From Rhodoferax aquaticus (lineage in GTDB: Bacteria > Pseudomonadota > Gammaproteobacteria > Burkholderiales > Burkholderiaceae_C): 64,000 bases of DNA. This document shows positions 8,835 through 18,200 of this stretch, piece after piece; position 1 is the first letter of the stretch; each line of letters begins with the position of its first letter. Under the pieces are notes generated by a model that ran no database searches, was not told the DNA's origin, and worked only from the letters and a program-made list of their open reading frames with translations. Where the stretch lies: positions 3,224,001 to 3,288,000 of the forward strand of contig NZ_CP036282.1 in the NCBI RefSeq assembly GCF_006974105.1. The letters are read 5' to 3'. The position numbers and the translations under genes are program-made.

Positions 8835-9487
8835 GACTGAAACATGTAGCCCACGCCCCGCACCGTACTAATGCGATGGGCACCTATCTTGCGCCGCAAA
8901 TTGGACATATGAACCTCCAAAGTGGGAAAGTCTACCGGGTCGCCCAGTGGCTCTAGCCGCTGCGCCAATACCCCTTTGGGTACCACCACGCTAGGCTCGC
9001 GGGCCAGCTCCAGCAAGATGCGGTACTCGCGCGGCGACAAGTCCAACTCGATGCCATCAAGCATGGCCAGATGCTTGCGGGGCAAAATGCACAGATTAGC
9101 AAAGGTCCACACCTCGCTGGCTTGGCGGGCCGAGCGGCGGCACACCGCGCGAATGCGTGAGATCAGCTCCGCAGTGGCAAAGGGTTTCACCACAAAGTCG
9201 TCAGCACCCCCATCCAGCCCTGCCAAGCGGTCTTCCAGACCTGAACGCGCCGTAATCACCACAATGGGTACAGCGATGTCTTGCCGGCGCCAGCGTTGCA
9301 GCAGGTCAAAGCCACTGCCATCGGGCAAGGTGAGGTCTAGCAAGACGCAGCCATACGCGGTGTTGTCAAAGCTGCGCGGCGCGTCCACCACGCGGCGCAG
9401 CCACTCACTGGTGAGCCCCTCCGCTTTGAGCGCCTGCTGCAGCGCTCGGCCTAGGTCCAAGTCGTCTTCAATCAACAAAATGTGCAT
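8831..9487 (-). CDS. OmpR-family response regulator, QseB-like
   Basis: A 218-residue regulator. The receiver domain begins MHILLIEDDLDLGRALQQAL, with acidic pocket EDD, phospho-acceptor Asp in LLDLTLPDGSG and the late Lys in VVKPF. The winged-helix domain ends with VEVHMSNLRRKIG-type residues (LEVHMSNLRRKIGAHRI) and the TVRGVGYMF strand. The ATG at 9487 is preferred over an upstream in-frame TTG at 9508. It is first in a two-gene operon with the histidine kinase. Confidence 0.9.
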   Translation of the reverse strand: MHILLIEDDLDLGRALQQALKAEGLTSEWLRRVVDAPRSFDNTAYGCVLLDLTLPDGSGFDLLQRWRRQDIAVPIVVITARSGLEDRLAGLDGGADDFVVKPFATAELISRIRAVCRRSARQASEVWTFANLCILPRKHLAMLDGIELDLSPREYRILLELAREPSVVVPKGVLAQRLEPLGDPVDFPTLEVHMSNLRRKIGAHRISTVRGVGYMFQS

Positions 9488-9608
9488 GGCGGGATTATGG
9501 TTTTGCAACCTTTGCGCAAGCTAAAGAGGGCAACACCCCATCTTAAGACAGCGCCAAGGTCGCGCGCACCACAATCTGCCTCCATCACCGTATCCCTCGG
9601 AGGAAGAC

Positions 9609-9987
9609 TTGAGGTCATTGAAAAGTTTGAAATGCATGGCGCAAGCTGCTGGCACGTTTACCGCGCGGGCCAAGGGCCAAGCACTCGGGCTGGCCGCCAC
9701 TGCCCCACTTGCCGATGCGGCGTTACAAGCCCAGATCGAGGCACGTTACCAAGGCGACTTGAGCGGCGCGTGTGCCATGGCCGCGGTAAGTCTTTGAAGA
9801 AGACAAACAGCGGTATGTGCAAGGCACAGGGCAAGGGCCTGTGGCGGTGGAGCTTGGAGACGTGGACCACGTGAAAGCCCCTGGTTTTGACGCTGTCATC
9901 CATTTCAAGCGAAATTCGCTAGGCGCCGTAACCCCATGGAACCTAAGCCAGCGCGGCAATGTGATGGAGGCACCCCAGTTACCGTAA
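9609..9987 (+). pseudogene. Decayed secreted hydrolase tail (DUF3471-like)
   Basis: Two short open pieces in different phases: AAGTFTARAKGQALGLAATA up to about 9797, then a second piece ending VTPWNLSQRGNVMEAPQLP and a stop at 9985-9987. The latter resembles the C-terminal DUF3471-type end of beta-lactamase-like serine hydrolases (pattern 'F.rd..G.vt...l.q.G....ap.l'). There is no catalytic domain, so this looks like the tail of a lost gene. Assignment is tentative. Confidence 0.35.
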
Positions 9988-10083
9988 TACAAAACTTCCC
10001 CCAGGTTGGTGCGGCGTCAGGCCGCACCTTTTTTCTTACTGAACCATGGCCTACAGGCCTCTTACAACTACGTCTCTCGCACC

Positions 10084-10902
10084 ATGAAACTGTCTTTCTC
10101 GCATCAACATCGCCACGTCTCCCTCTTCTTCAAAGGCCTTTTACTCACCCTCGCCCTTCCCTGCGCGGCGGCTTGGGCACAAGCCGATGGCAAGGCACCA
10201 GCGGGCAGGCCCAGTTCTGGCGGCTTTATTGGCGTGGGCGTGGGGTCTGGCCCCACGTACCCAGGCTCTGACCAACAGCGCACGGCCGCTGTACCCATTG
10301 GTGAATACCGCTGGGCCAACGGTGTGTATGTGGGCGGCAGAGATGGGCTACTGGGCGTGCAAATGAGCGCCACACAGCAGCTGCAACTGGGCTTGGCCAT
10401 TGGCATGGACACAGGCCGCAAAGAGTCAGACTCTAGCTACCTCGCTGGCATGGGCGACATTGCCGCCAAAGGCACCTTGAACGCCTACGCCAAGCTTGCA
10501 CTGTCTGAACAGTGGGGCCTAAGCTCCAGCGTCCAACTGGGGGCTGGCAGTGCGGGCAAAGGAGGCTTGCTCAACCTAGGTGCCAGCTACAGCATCCCCG
10601 TGGCACCCAGCACACACCTGAGTTTGAACGCAGGTGCCACGCTAGCCAATGCCGACTACATGCAAGACTACTTTGGAGTGAACAGCACCCAGGCCAGCGC
10701 CAGTGGCTACAAGAGCTACACACCCTCGGCAGGTCTGCGCGATGTGAGCGTGGGCCTAGGGCTGCACCACCAGTTCGACCGCAATTGGATGCTGATCGGC
10801 GGGCTCACCAGCACCAGCTTGTCCAACGCAGCCAAGGACAGCCCGCTGGTGCGCAAGTCCACCAGCCAAAATGCGTTTGTGGCGGTGGCCTACAGCTTCT
10901 AG
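10084..10902 (+). CDS. MipA/OmpV-family outer membrane protein
   Basis: A 272-residue protein starting at ATG 10084. The hydrophobic segment FFKGLLLTLALPCAAAWAQA is a signal peptide. The mature part starts with GFIGVGVGSGPTYPGSD, a typical MipA/OmpV first strand, and continues as Gly/Ser-rich amphipathic strands. It ends in a C-terminal aromatic residue (AVAYSF), the usual BAM-recognised end of outer membrane beta-barrels. Family members are scaffolds for murein enzymes or porin-like proteins. The exact role here is unknown. A dispersed repeat lies 48 nt downstream. Confidence 0.82.
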   Translation: MKLSFSHQHRHVSLFFKGLLLTLALPCAAAWAQADGKAPAGRPSSGGFIGVGVGSGPTYPGSDQQRTAAVPIGEYRWANGVYVGGRDGLLGVQMSATQQLQLGLAIGMDTGRKESDSSYLAGMGDIAAKGTLNAYAKLALSEQWGLSSSVQLGAGSAGKGGLLNLGASYSIPVAPSTHLSLNAGATLANADYMQDYFGVNSTQASASGYKSYTPSAGLRDVSVGLGLHHQFDRNWMLIGGLTSTSLSNAAKDSPLVRKSTSQNAFVAVAYSF

Positions 10903-10949
10903 CATCTATGGCGCAGCCTGCTTCGACAAAACCTGGCAGCGTCAAAGCA

Positions 10950-11007
10950 CTATAGTTTTGATAGCTGCTTACGCCTATTCCATGGGCGCAAGCGCCCTAT
11001 TTAGCCT
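10950..11007 (+). repeat. Dispersed repeat copy 4
   Basis: Near-consensus copy: TTTTGATAGCTGCTTACGCC, then TATTCCATGGGCGCAAGCGC and CCTATTTAGCC. It opposes copy 5, 54 nt downstream. Confidence 0.8.
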
Positions 11008-11307
11008 ATCTTCTGAGCAAACAGGGTTTTGGCTTGCTCCTGCAGAGGCTCCAGCTTGGCCTTTAGAGCGCATGAAATATGCGCGAGCAGCTCCTGATTC
11101 CGGCATGAGCACATCAAGTAAGAGTAGTGTGGGCTTCACCTTGACTGCCAAGTCCAGCCCTCTTTTGCCACTGTTGGCGACCCTGACCAAATACTTGGAC
11201 TGGAGCATGTCACTCATCACCATGAGCATGGTCGGCGTGTCACCCACCACAAGTATCAGTGGGCGATGGATGTCAGGTAAGGCAGTTAGAGGGTTGATTT
11301 CCAGCAT
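10975..11307 (-). pseudogene. Truncated response-regulator receiver domain
   Basis: Residues about 16-72 read as a receiver domain: PLILVVGDTPTMLMVMSDML, then PTLLLLDVLMPES with the phospho-acceptor Asp. The first acidic pocket is altered to VGD instead of VDD. Homology stops just after LMPES, where dispersed repeat copy 5 begins and is translated as GAARAYFMRSKGQAG. The remaining half of the receiver and any output domain are missing. The repeat apparently caused or occupies the truncation. No neighbouring kinase. Confidence 0.6.
11061..11099 (-). repeat. Dispersed repeat copy 5
   Basis: On the minus strand: CAGGAGCTGCTCGCGCATAT, then TTCATGCGCTCTAAAGGCC. Inverted relative to copy 4 and located at the end of receiver-domain homology. 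Confidence 0.7.
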
Positions 11308-12165
11308 GCAATCTGTGGGCCTGTGGCACTCGTTTCCAGTGACTACGCTCGCTCATTGCAAGTGTGTTGGCATTCCAACTTGACCGCCCCAATAATTTAG
11401 GACTCCATTAGTCAGCGGTCGGGTAACCGTTCGTCAACGCAACAGTTCGTGTGATCAGGCAGTCTCGTCAGCACGCCCTTGATTGAGTTACGCCCATGGT
11501 TCATTCCCACGCAGCTTTGCATATGGCTGCGAATCCATCACAACTGCAACGCGTGGTCAGGCCAGTTCACAGCCGGCGAAAAGCCTTGCTTTTCTGCCCA
11601 ACCCCAACAACCTCGCTAGATTCTCAATTTGGTTGTTATGTATCAACACCGCGACTTTTTACAAGTGGCGAGCGAAATTTGGAGGGATGGACAACTCCCT
11701 GATGCCGCGAATGAAGGGACTCCAAGAAGAGAACCGGCGGCTCAAGAAGATGTGCGTTGGCAGCGACCCCGAGCCGGACTACATCAGCCTGAAGATGCAG
11801 GAACGGGCAAAACTCCGAGGTCTTCAGTTGCAATGCATACCACCCGGCAACCCGCAGCAAAACGCTTATGTCGAGCGGTTCAATCGCACACTGCGATATG
11901 GCAAACCTGCTGGCAAGACGAGACTTGTAACTCTTCGCTTACAAAGATTGCCGCGCAATTCAGAAGCTGAAAGACTGCCTTCTCCGTTTTGATCATGAGC
12001 GATTTGCGACTCGCAAGCGTTCAATCATTGTGGACACACAGGTATCCCCTTTGTTGCTCTGCTCCATATCTCAGTCCGCTTGACTTGGATTGAAACGAGC
12101 TTCGTCTATTTGTTCAAACAAAAACGCGACTAAAGCGTTTGTAAAGTTACCTGGGGACTGCGCGC
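11308..12165. other. Region upstream of cdiB with IS debris
   Basis: No intact gene. The middle holds an IS3-family transposase remnant (listed separately). The last 170 nt before the cdiB GTG are AT-richer and probably contain its promoter, but I could not fix -35/-10 boxes. Confidence 0.5.
11645..11970 (+). pseudogene. IS3-family transposase remnant (orfA-orfB fusion by deletion)
   Basis: ATFYKWRAKFGGM and MKGLQEENRRLKKM are the end of the HTH and leucine-zipper part of IS3/IS407-type OrfA. Immediately afterwards the frame continues with YISLKMQERAKLRGLQLQCI and NPQQNAYVERFNRTLRY, the late DDE (catalytic Glu) region of OrfB. The whole central catalytic core is deleted and the 3' end decays out of frame. 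It is a dead element that marks the left side of the secretion island. Confidence 0.7.
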
Positions 12166-14013
12166 GTGTATCGAGAATTCAATCATAGAGCCAAGCTAAG
12201 GCCGAAAGTAAGCATTTCATCGCGCTGGATAGTCATCAATGTTTGTATCGGCTGCTTGTTTGGCGCGGGTTCATCTCATGCTCAAACGGTGGCAGACCCC
12301 GCACCCGAGCAACGCCGTGAGCAACAGCGAGTTCAGGCTCAACGTCAGGAGCTGGAACGGACTGCTCATGTTACATCTACCGCAAGCCGTCAGGATGACA
12401 GTCTTCTTCCTACGGGTGAGAACCCCTGCTTCAAGATAGATCACATTGCGCTGGACAACGCGGACTACCCGCTGGGCTCAGGTGCTCCGCGTCCCAATCC
12501 GATCTTTACGGAAACATTTGATTGGCTCACTTCAGCTACGGCCGGTGTTTCGGGCACTGACTCGCCCATCGGAAAGTGCTTGGGAACAGCCGGAGTGCAG
12601 TTGGTTATCAAGCGGGGCCAGGAAGCAGCAGTTGCCAAGGGCTATGTGACAACGCGAGTGCTAGCGCAGCGCCAAGACTTGTCTAGCGGCACATTAGTCC
12701 TCACCGTCATCCCCGGGCATGTGGGTGCTATCCGATTCAAAGCCACAGGATCCGACTCGCAAGATCCCCCTGGCGTGCGCACCTCGAACGCGGTTCCTCT
12801 GCGCAGCGGAGACATCCTGAATCTGCGCGACATTGAGCAAGGGCTGGAGAACTTCAAGCGAGTCCCAACGGCTGAGGCGGACATTCAGATCGAGCCCGCG
12901 CAAGACGCGAATGCCATCAACCAAAGCGACCTGGTGATTGCCTACCAGCAGCCCCGCATGACCCGCTGGTCCTTGAGCCTGGACGACAGCGGCAGCAAGG
13001 GGACCGGGCGTTACCAGGGGAGTGGCACCTTCTCACTGGACAACCCTCTGGGACTGAGTGACCTCTTCTATCTGACGCTGAACCATGACTTAAACAGTGA
13101 ATTGGGCTATGAGTTAGGAAACACCCAGACAGGTGACCGGGGAACCCGCGGCTACACCGTGCACTACAGCCTGCCCCTGGACTACTGGACCTTGGGCACC
13201 ACCTATTCCAGTAACCGCTACTTCCAGCAAGTCGTGGGGCAAAACCAGAACTACATCTACAGCGGCACCAGCGAGAACAGCGAAATCAAGCTCTCCCGGT
13301 TGGTGTACCGGGATGAAGCGCGCAAATCCACCCTGAGCCTCAAAGGCTGGCAGCGCAAAAGCAACAACTACATTGACGACACTGAAGTGCAAAACCAGCG
13401 CCGCGTGGTAGGCGGCTGGGAACTCGGTGTGAACCACAAAGACATGTTGGGTGACGCTTCGGTAGAGGGCAACTTGGCCTACAAGCGCGGCACTCAAGAT
13501 TTTGACTCCATCCCCGCACCTGAGGAAGCCTTCGGCGAAGGCACCTCCAAGCTGGGCCTGCTTCTGCTGGACTTGAATGTCAGCAAGCCTTTCAAGGCGG
13601 TGGGTCAGAACTTCAGGTATAGCGCAGCCCTGCGCCTGCAAGACAACAGCACCCCGCTGACACCGCAAGACCGCTTTGCGATTGGCGGGCGCTACACCGT
13701 GCGTGGCTTTGATGGCGAGTCCAGCCTGGTGGGCGAGCGCGGCTGGACCCTGCGCAATGACTGGAGCATGGCACTGGGAGATTCCGGGCACGAGGTTTAC
13801 TTAGGACTGGACGCAGGTGAAGTCAGTGGGCCCAGTAGCCAGAACCTTGCAGGCAAGCATCTCGCAGGGGGTGTCATCGGGTTGAAGGGCGGCTTCAAGC
13901 GATTTAAGACCGCCGTGCAGTACGACCTGTTTGTGGGAGCTCCCATCGACAAGCCCTCGGGATTCAAGACCGCCGAGACTACTGCCGGCTGCAGTCTGTC
14001 CATGAGCTTCTAG
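12166..14013 (+). CDS. cdiB: Two-partner secretion transporter (CdiB/FhaC/ShlB family)
   Basis: A 615-residue outer membrane transporter of the Omp85 superfamily. A signal peptide ends around SSHAQ (residue 39). A Gln/Arg-rich linker helix (EQRREQQRVQAQRQELE) comes next, as in FhaC helix H1, then one or two POTRA domains (about 85-250). The 16-strand barrel carries the L6 motif YTVRGFDGESS near residue 512 and ends CSLSMSF with a C-terminal Phe. It exports the large partner encoded at 15250. Translation starts at a GTG. First gene of a cdiB-acyltransferase-lipoprotein-cdiA array; the next gene begins 9 nt after its stop. Confidence 0.9.
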   Translation: MYREFNHRAKLRPKVSISSRWIVINVCIGCLFGAGSSHAQTVADPAPEQRREQQRVQAQRQELERTAHVTSTASRQDDSLLPTGENPCFKIDHIALDNADYPLGSGAPRPNPIFTETFDWLTSATAGVSGTDSPIGKCLGTAGVQLVIKRGQEAAVAKGYVTTRVLAQRQDLSSGTLVLTVIPGHVGAIRFKATGSDSQDPPGVRTSNAVPLRSGDILNLRDIEQGLENFKRVPTAEADIQIEPAQDANAINQSDLVIAYQQPRMTRWSLSLDDSGSKGTGRYQGSGTFSLDNPLGLSDLFYLTLNHDLNSELGYELGNTQTGDRGTRGYTVHYSLPLDYWTLGTTYSSNRYFQQVVGQNQNYIYSGTSENSEIKLSRLVYRDEARKSTLSLKGWQRKSNNYIDDTEVQNQRRVVGGWELGVNHKDMLGDASVEGNLAYKRGTQDFDSIPAPEEAFGEGTSKLGLLLLDLNVSKPFKAVGQNFRYSAALRLQDNSTPLTPQDRFAIGGRYTVRGFDGESSLVGERGWTLRNDWSMALGDSGHEVYLGLDAGEVSGPSSQNLAGKHLAGGVIGLKGGFKRFKTAVQYDLFVGAPIDKPSGFKTAETTAGCSLSMSF

Positions 14014-14022
14014 GACTGCAAG

Positions 14023-14577
14023 ATGACTTCACTCTCCTGGAAAGTAATCGCGCCTGCCCTGGTAAGCGCACAAGGTGACGCTGATGCGCCTAGCGATGCA
14101 GAGATATTCGGAAGCTCCGTGTGGCTCTGGATGCAAGGCCCCAATCACCGCAATCTGCCCCTGCATGCGCTGGACCGCCTTTTACTCCCAGCCGTACGGT
14201 CTCAGCAGTTTGCTTTGGTTATGGAAGCCGATGCGCAGACCAACCGTCCGGTGGGCTATATGGCCTGGGCCAATCTCAGTGCAGAAGCCGAGAGCCGCTA
14301 CATCGCGAGCCCATTGCACGGCTTGAATGAAGAAGACTGGAACAGCGGAGACCGCATGTGGTGCACAGAATTCTTTGCGCCACAGACATCCCCCCATCGT
14401 GTAAAGCGACTCTTAGCCCCCCTGTTTGCCCGTGCCAGCTTCCGCTACATGAGTCACCGCAGTAACGAGCGTGGAGCCAAAGTATTCACCTTCCGAGGTA
14501 CGCAGGTGGATCCGACCTATGCCCGGCAGTGGTGGAGTACACGACCAATGCTAGCCCTGCAGCGCACGAATCCCTGA
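14023..14577 (+). CDS. cdiC: HlyC-type toxin-activating lysine acyltransferase (CdiC-like)
   Basis: A 184-residue protein clearly related to HlyC/ApxC (RTX toxin acyltransferases). Shared blocks are VWLWMQGPNHRNLPLHAL, LLPAVRSQQFAL, GYMAWANLSAEAESRYI and EDWNSGDRMWCTEFFAP. These enzymes move a fatty acyl chain from acyl-ACP to a toxin lysine in the cytoplasm. By alignment the catalytic His (HlyC His23) is His42. HlyC Asp92 corresponds to Glu116 and HlyC Ser20 to Gly39. Such genes occur between cdiB and cdiA in some cdiBCAI loci, which matches this position. The target is presumably the CdiA partner; this is inference. Confidence 0.88.
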   Translation: MTSLSWKVIAPALVSAQGDADAPSDAEIFGSSVWLWMQGPNHRNLPLHALDRLLLPAVRSQQFALVMEADAQTNRPVGYMAWANLSAEAESRYIASPLHGLNEEDWNSGDRMWCTEFFAPQTSPHRVKRLLAPLFARASFRYMSHRSNERGAKVFTFRGTQVDPTYARQWWSTRPMLALQRTNP

Positions 14578-14632
14578 TGACATCGCAACACGAATCTTGA
14601 CCACTTAACACTACGAAATGGAGCTACCCTTT

Positions 14633-15205
14633 ATGAAAAAACAAATTGCTGTTTTGCTGACCTGTATCGTCTTGACCGCCTGCGGCGGAGGTGGAGATGG
14701 TGGTGAAAGTAGCAGTAACGCTACAAGTACATCAGCATTCGACAGTACCCCTTTCCAAGGTACATGGAAACGCAACGACGGAACTGCATCCGGAAATGTG
14801 GCGAACTGTTTTAACTTCACCACATATGGTGGGACTTATGGCGGCCTAAACGGGCCTATCGTGGTCACGGGCACCACATTAACCAACACCATTGAAGTTT
14901 ATAGCGACAACACTTGCGCGACCTATTTGGGCAAGTTGGTACGCAACTACTCTGTGGTGTTTAGTGCTGGCGCCATAACCGGCAAAACCACAGTAGCCAA
15001 TGCACTCATTACGTCAACAGGTTACTCAATCAGTGCAGATGGTGGTGCGGGTTTTACGTTGAGCAGCGTTCCGCAAACTGGTGTAGTGAGCAAGCAAGTG
15101 TTTGATGTTGAAGGCTCGCTGATGTATGCGGGGAACAGCAGTGGAGCCTTGGATTCAAACGGATACCCAACGACTTTACAGGCGACTGCGCTTTACACGC
15201 GATAA
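14633..15205 (+). CDS. Putative lipoprotein of unknown function
   Basis: A 190-residue protein starting at ATG 14633, with GGAG 9 nt before it. MKKQIAVLLTCIVLTACGGG is a lipoprotein signal with lipobox LTAC, and a Gly/Asp/Ser-rich linker follows. The mature part is beta-strand-like, rich in Thr/Gly/Asn, with two cysteines (ANCFNF, DNTCATY) that could pair. I recognise no family. It sits between the acyltransferase and cdiA genes in the same direction, so it may be an accessory surface or periplasmic protein of the secretion system. This is positional inference only. Confidence 0.65.
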   Translation: MKKQIAVLLTCIVLTACGGGGDGGESSSNATSTSAFDSTPFQGTWKRNDGTASGNVANCFNFTTYGGTYGGLNGPIVVTGTTLTNTIEVYSDNTCATYLGKLVRNYSVVFSAGAITGKTTVANALITSTGYSISADGGAGFTLSSVPQTGVVSKQVFDVEGSLMYAGNSSGALDSNGYPTTLQATALYTR

Positions 15206-15249
15206 GAAGAACGGCACTGCGGAAATCTTTAAGTCAAGGGAGTATCAAC

Positions 15250-18200
15250 GTGAACAAGCACCTCTACCGAATCATCTTCAACGCCAAGCGCGGCATCCGC
15301 ATGGCCGTTGCCGAAACCGCAGCCTCGCAGGGCAAGGCCGCATCGGGGGAGACTGCCGCCCGCGCAGACACCAGGGAAGCAGGTTTCTCTGCATCAAATG
15401 GGCGGCTAGCGCTCATGGAATATGCGCTATCCGCTACCAAATCAATAGCCCTTGGGGTAACTTTGCTGGGCCTGCCCCTGTGGCTGCAAGCTCAGGTGAT
15501 TGCAGACCGCACTGTCCCGGGTAACCAGCAGCCCACGATACTTAGCACTGCCAGCGGGGTGACGCAGGTCAACATCCAAGCACCCAGCACGGGCGGTGTC
15601 TCGCGCAACACCTATAGCCAGTTTGATGTGGGTAGCAAAGGTGTCATCCTCAACAACAGCCGTACCGACACCTCCACGCAAATTGGCGGCTACGTGCAAG
15701 GTAATCCGTGGCTGGCTACAGGAGGTGCGCGGGTCATCCTCAACGAAGTTAACTCGTCTAGCGCTAGCCAAATCAAAGGCTATGTGGAGGTCGCAGGCAA
15801 GCGTGCTGAAGTCATCATGGCCAACCCCGCCGGAATTGCGGTGAACGGTGGTGGGTTCTTGAACGCAAGTAGCGTCACCCTCTCCACCGGCAATGTGGTG
15901 ATGAACGCCGGCAACTTGGAGTCCTTCAAGGTGCGTGGCGGCACTATCGCCATTGACGGTGCCGGCTTGGACACCAGCACAACGGACTACACCAACCTCC
16001 TCTCCCGGGCCCTGCAAGTCAATGCCGGCATCTGGGCCAAGGACCTCAAAGTTGCCACAGGCTCCAACGACATCAGCGCCGCTAGCGCCGCAAGCCCCAC
16101 AGCGACTGCCAACGCCTCTGCAGCCACAGGCCCCACCCCGGCCTTTGCATTGGACGTCGCCTCCATCGGCGGCATGTATGCAGGAAAAATCCATCTCATC
16201 GGCACAGAAGCGGGCTTGGGTATTCGTAATGCCGGAACCATTGGCGCATCCACCGGAGATGTGACAGTGACGAATGACGGATGGATCAGCAACACCGGCT
16301 CGGTCTACGCCACTGGCAACACCACCCTCACTGCCCAAGGCAATATTAGTAATACAGGAACAGGCCTCATCGCCTCCGGTGGCAATACGACGGTGTCAGC
16401 GCAAGGTGCAGGCAGCCAAGTGAGCATCGCTACCGGAGCCACTGTTGCGGCCGGCATGAGCACTACGGGTGCCATCGGTAGCGCGGGCAACCTGACTATC
16501 AGCTCCGCAGACAGCACTACCGTTCAAGGCCAGCTGGCCTCTGGCGGAGATACAGCATTGACAGCCACCAGCTTGGTGCTGGATAAGGCGAAGGTGAGCG
16601 GCCAGAACGTCCAGCTCACGGCCAGTACTTCCGATATATCGGTCCATCAAGCCACCGTCTCCGCCATCGAGACACTGAGCGCTTCGACCCAGACCCGCTT
16701 GGTCACCGATGGCGCGACCGTCACCGCCAAGCAGCTCAATCTGTCAGCACATGACCTCTCCAATGTCGATGGCACGGTACAGCAAAGTGGCACGGGCAAC
16801 ACCATCATCAACTTGGCCGGAAGCCTAGACAACACCAACGGTAAGGTGGCAGTCAATAGCAACCAGTTCAACCTGTCAGTCCAAAGCCTCAACAACAACG
16901 CAGGCACGATTGCCAGCAACAACAACTTGGCCATCACGGTCGGGGCCGACACCACCAACACCGGCAGCATTCTGGCCAACCAAGACCTGAGTGTTTCGAC
17001 TACGGCCAACCTGACCAATACCGGCAAGGTGCAAGCCGGCCAGAGTCTCACCGTGTCTGCCAACACACTGAACAACACGGCCACGGGTGAACTATCCTCA
17101 ACGACCACCACCCTCAACGCCACCGGCAGCTTCACCAACCGAGGCCTGGTCGATGCTGGCAACACAGCTGGCACCGGCAGCACACGCATTCAGGCCGTGA
17201 CCGTCAACAACCTGGGCACCGGGCGCATCTATGGGGATAAGGTCGGCATCGCTTCCACCACACTCAACAACGATGCAGAAACTGTGGCTGGCGTGTCGAA
17301 GGCTGCCACCATCGCTGCCCGAGACCGGCTCGATATCGGAGCCACTACCGTCAATAACAACCAAGGCTCCAACATCCTGAGTGTGGGCGACATGGCCATT
17401 GGCGGCATTCTGGACACCAACGGCCAAGCGACCGGCCGGGCAGGCACGGTCAACAACAATGCCAGCACCATCGAATCCTTCGGTGCCATGCGCATGACTG
17501 CGGCCACCATCAACAACCTCAACCCCAACCTGCAGTGGGCAAGTGACGCAGGCACACAAAGTGGTTCAGGCACTGTGTACTTCACCCAAGCAGGCACCTT
17601 TGATACTGCAACGGGAGGGTTGCTGAGCACGACGGGCGCTTGGGTCGCCCAAGCGCATGGGGGCTATGCGTACCATCAAATCGTGGGCTACGAACCCGAG
17701 GTGGTATGTACGGGTAGTGGGCGCGAAGACAGAAGATGCACATCCACAGGGAACATGCTCCCGATCTATGGCTACGTCAAAGGCCAGGCCCAGGCCAACA
17801 GCAGCTCCAGCCCGAGCACCTTTGAAAGCTTTGCCCAGTACACCCAAACCGATTACAAGCCCGTAGTCAGTAGCAGCACACCGGGCCGCATTGCCAGTGG
17901 CGGTGCCATGACGCTGGATGCAACCCAAGCGGTGGTGAATGACCAAAGTGAGATCGTCGCAGGTGGTGCTCTCAACATCACCGCAGCAGTAGACAACAAG
18001 GCACGCTCTATCACGCTGAACTCGGTGCGCAATGGCACGGCCTATAACTGGGATAAGTTCGATCACGGCTGTGGCGGCATAAAAGGCTGTGACTACCTGT
18101 ACTACGCCTACCGTCCCAGCACTCATACCTCAGAAATCGCCAATACCTACACCCTAGACTCCGCAGTCCAACGACAGTTCGTCTCCAGTGCCGTCACCAA

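Noticed and set aside
14023..14577. GNAT acetyltransferase annotation for the small acyltransferase
   Set aside because: The HRNLPL, WANLSAE and DWNSGD blocks align specifically with HlyC/ApxC; there is no GNAT R/Q-x-x-G-x-G/A loop.
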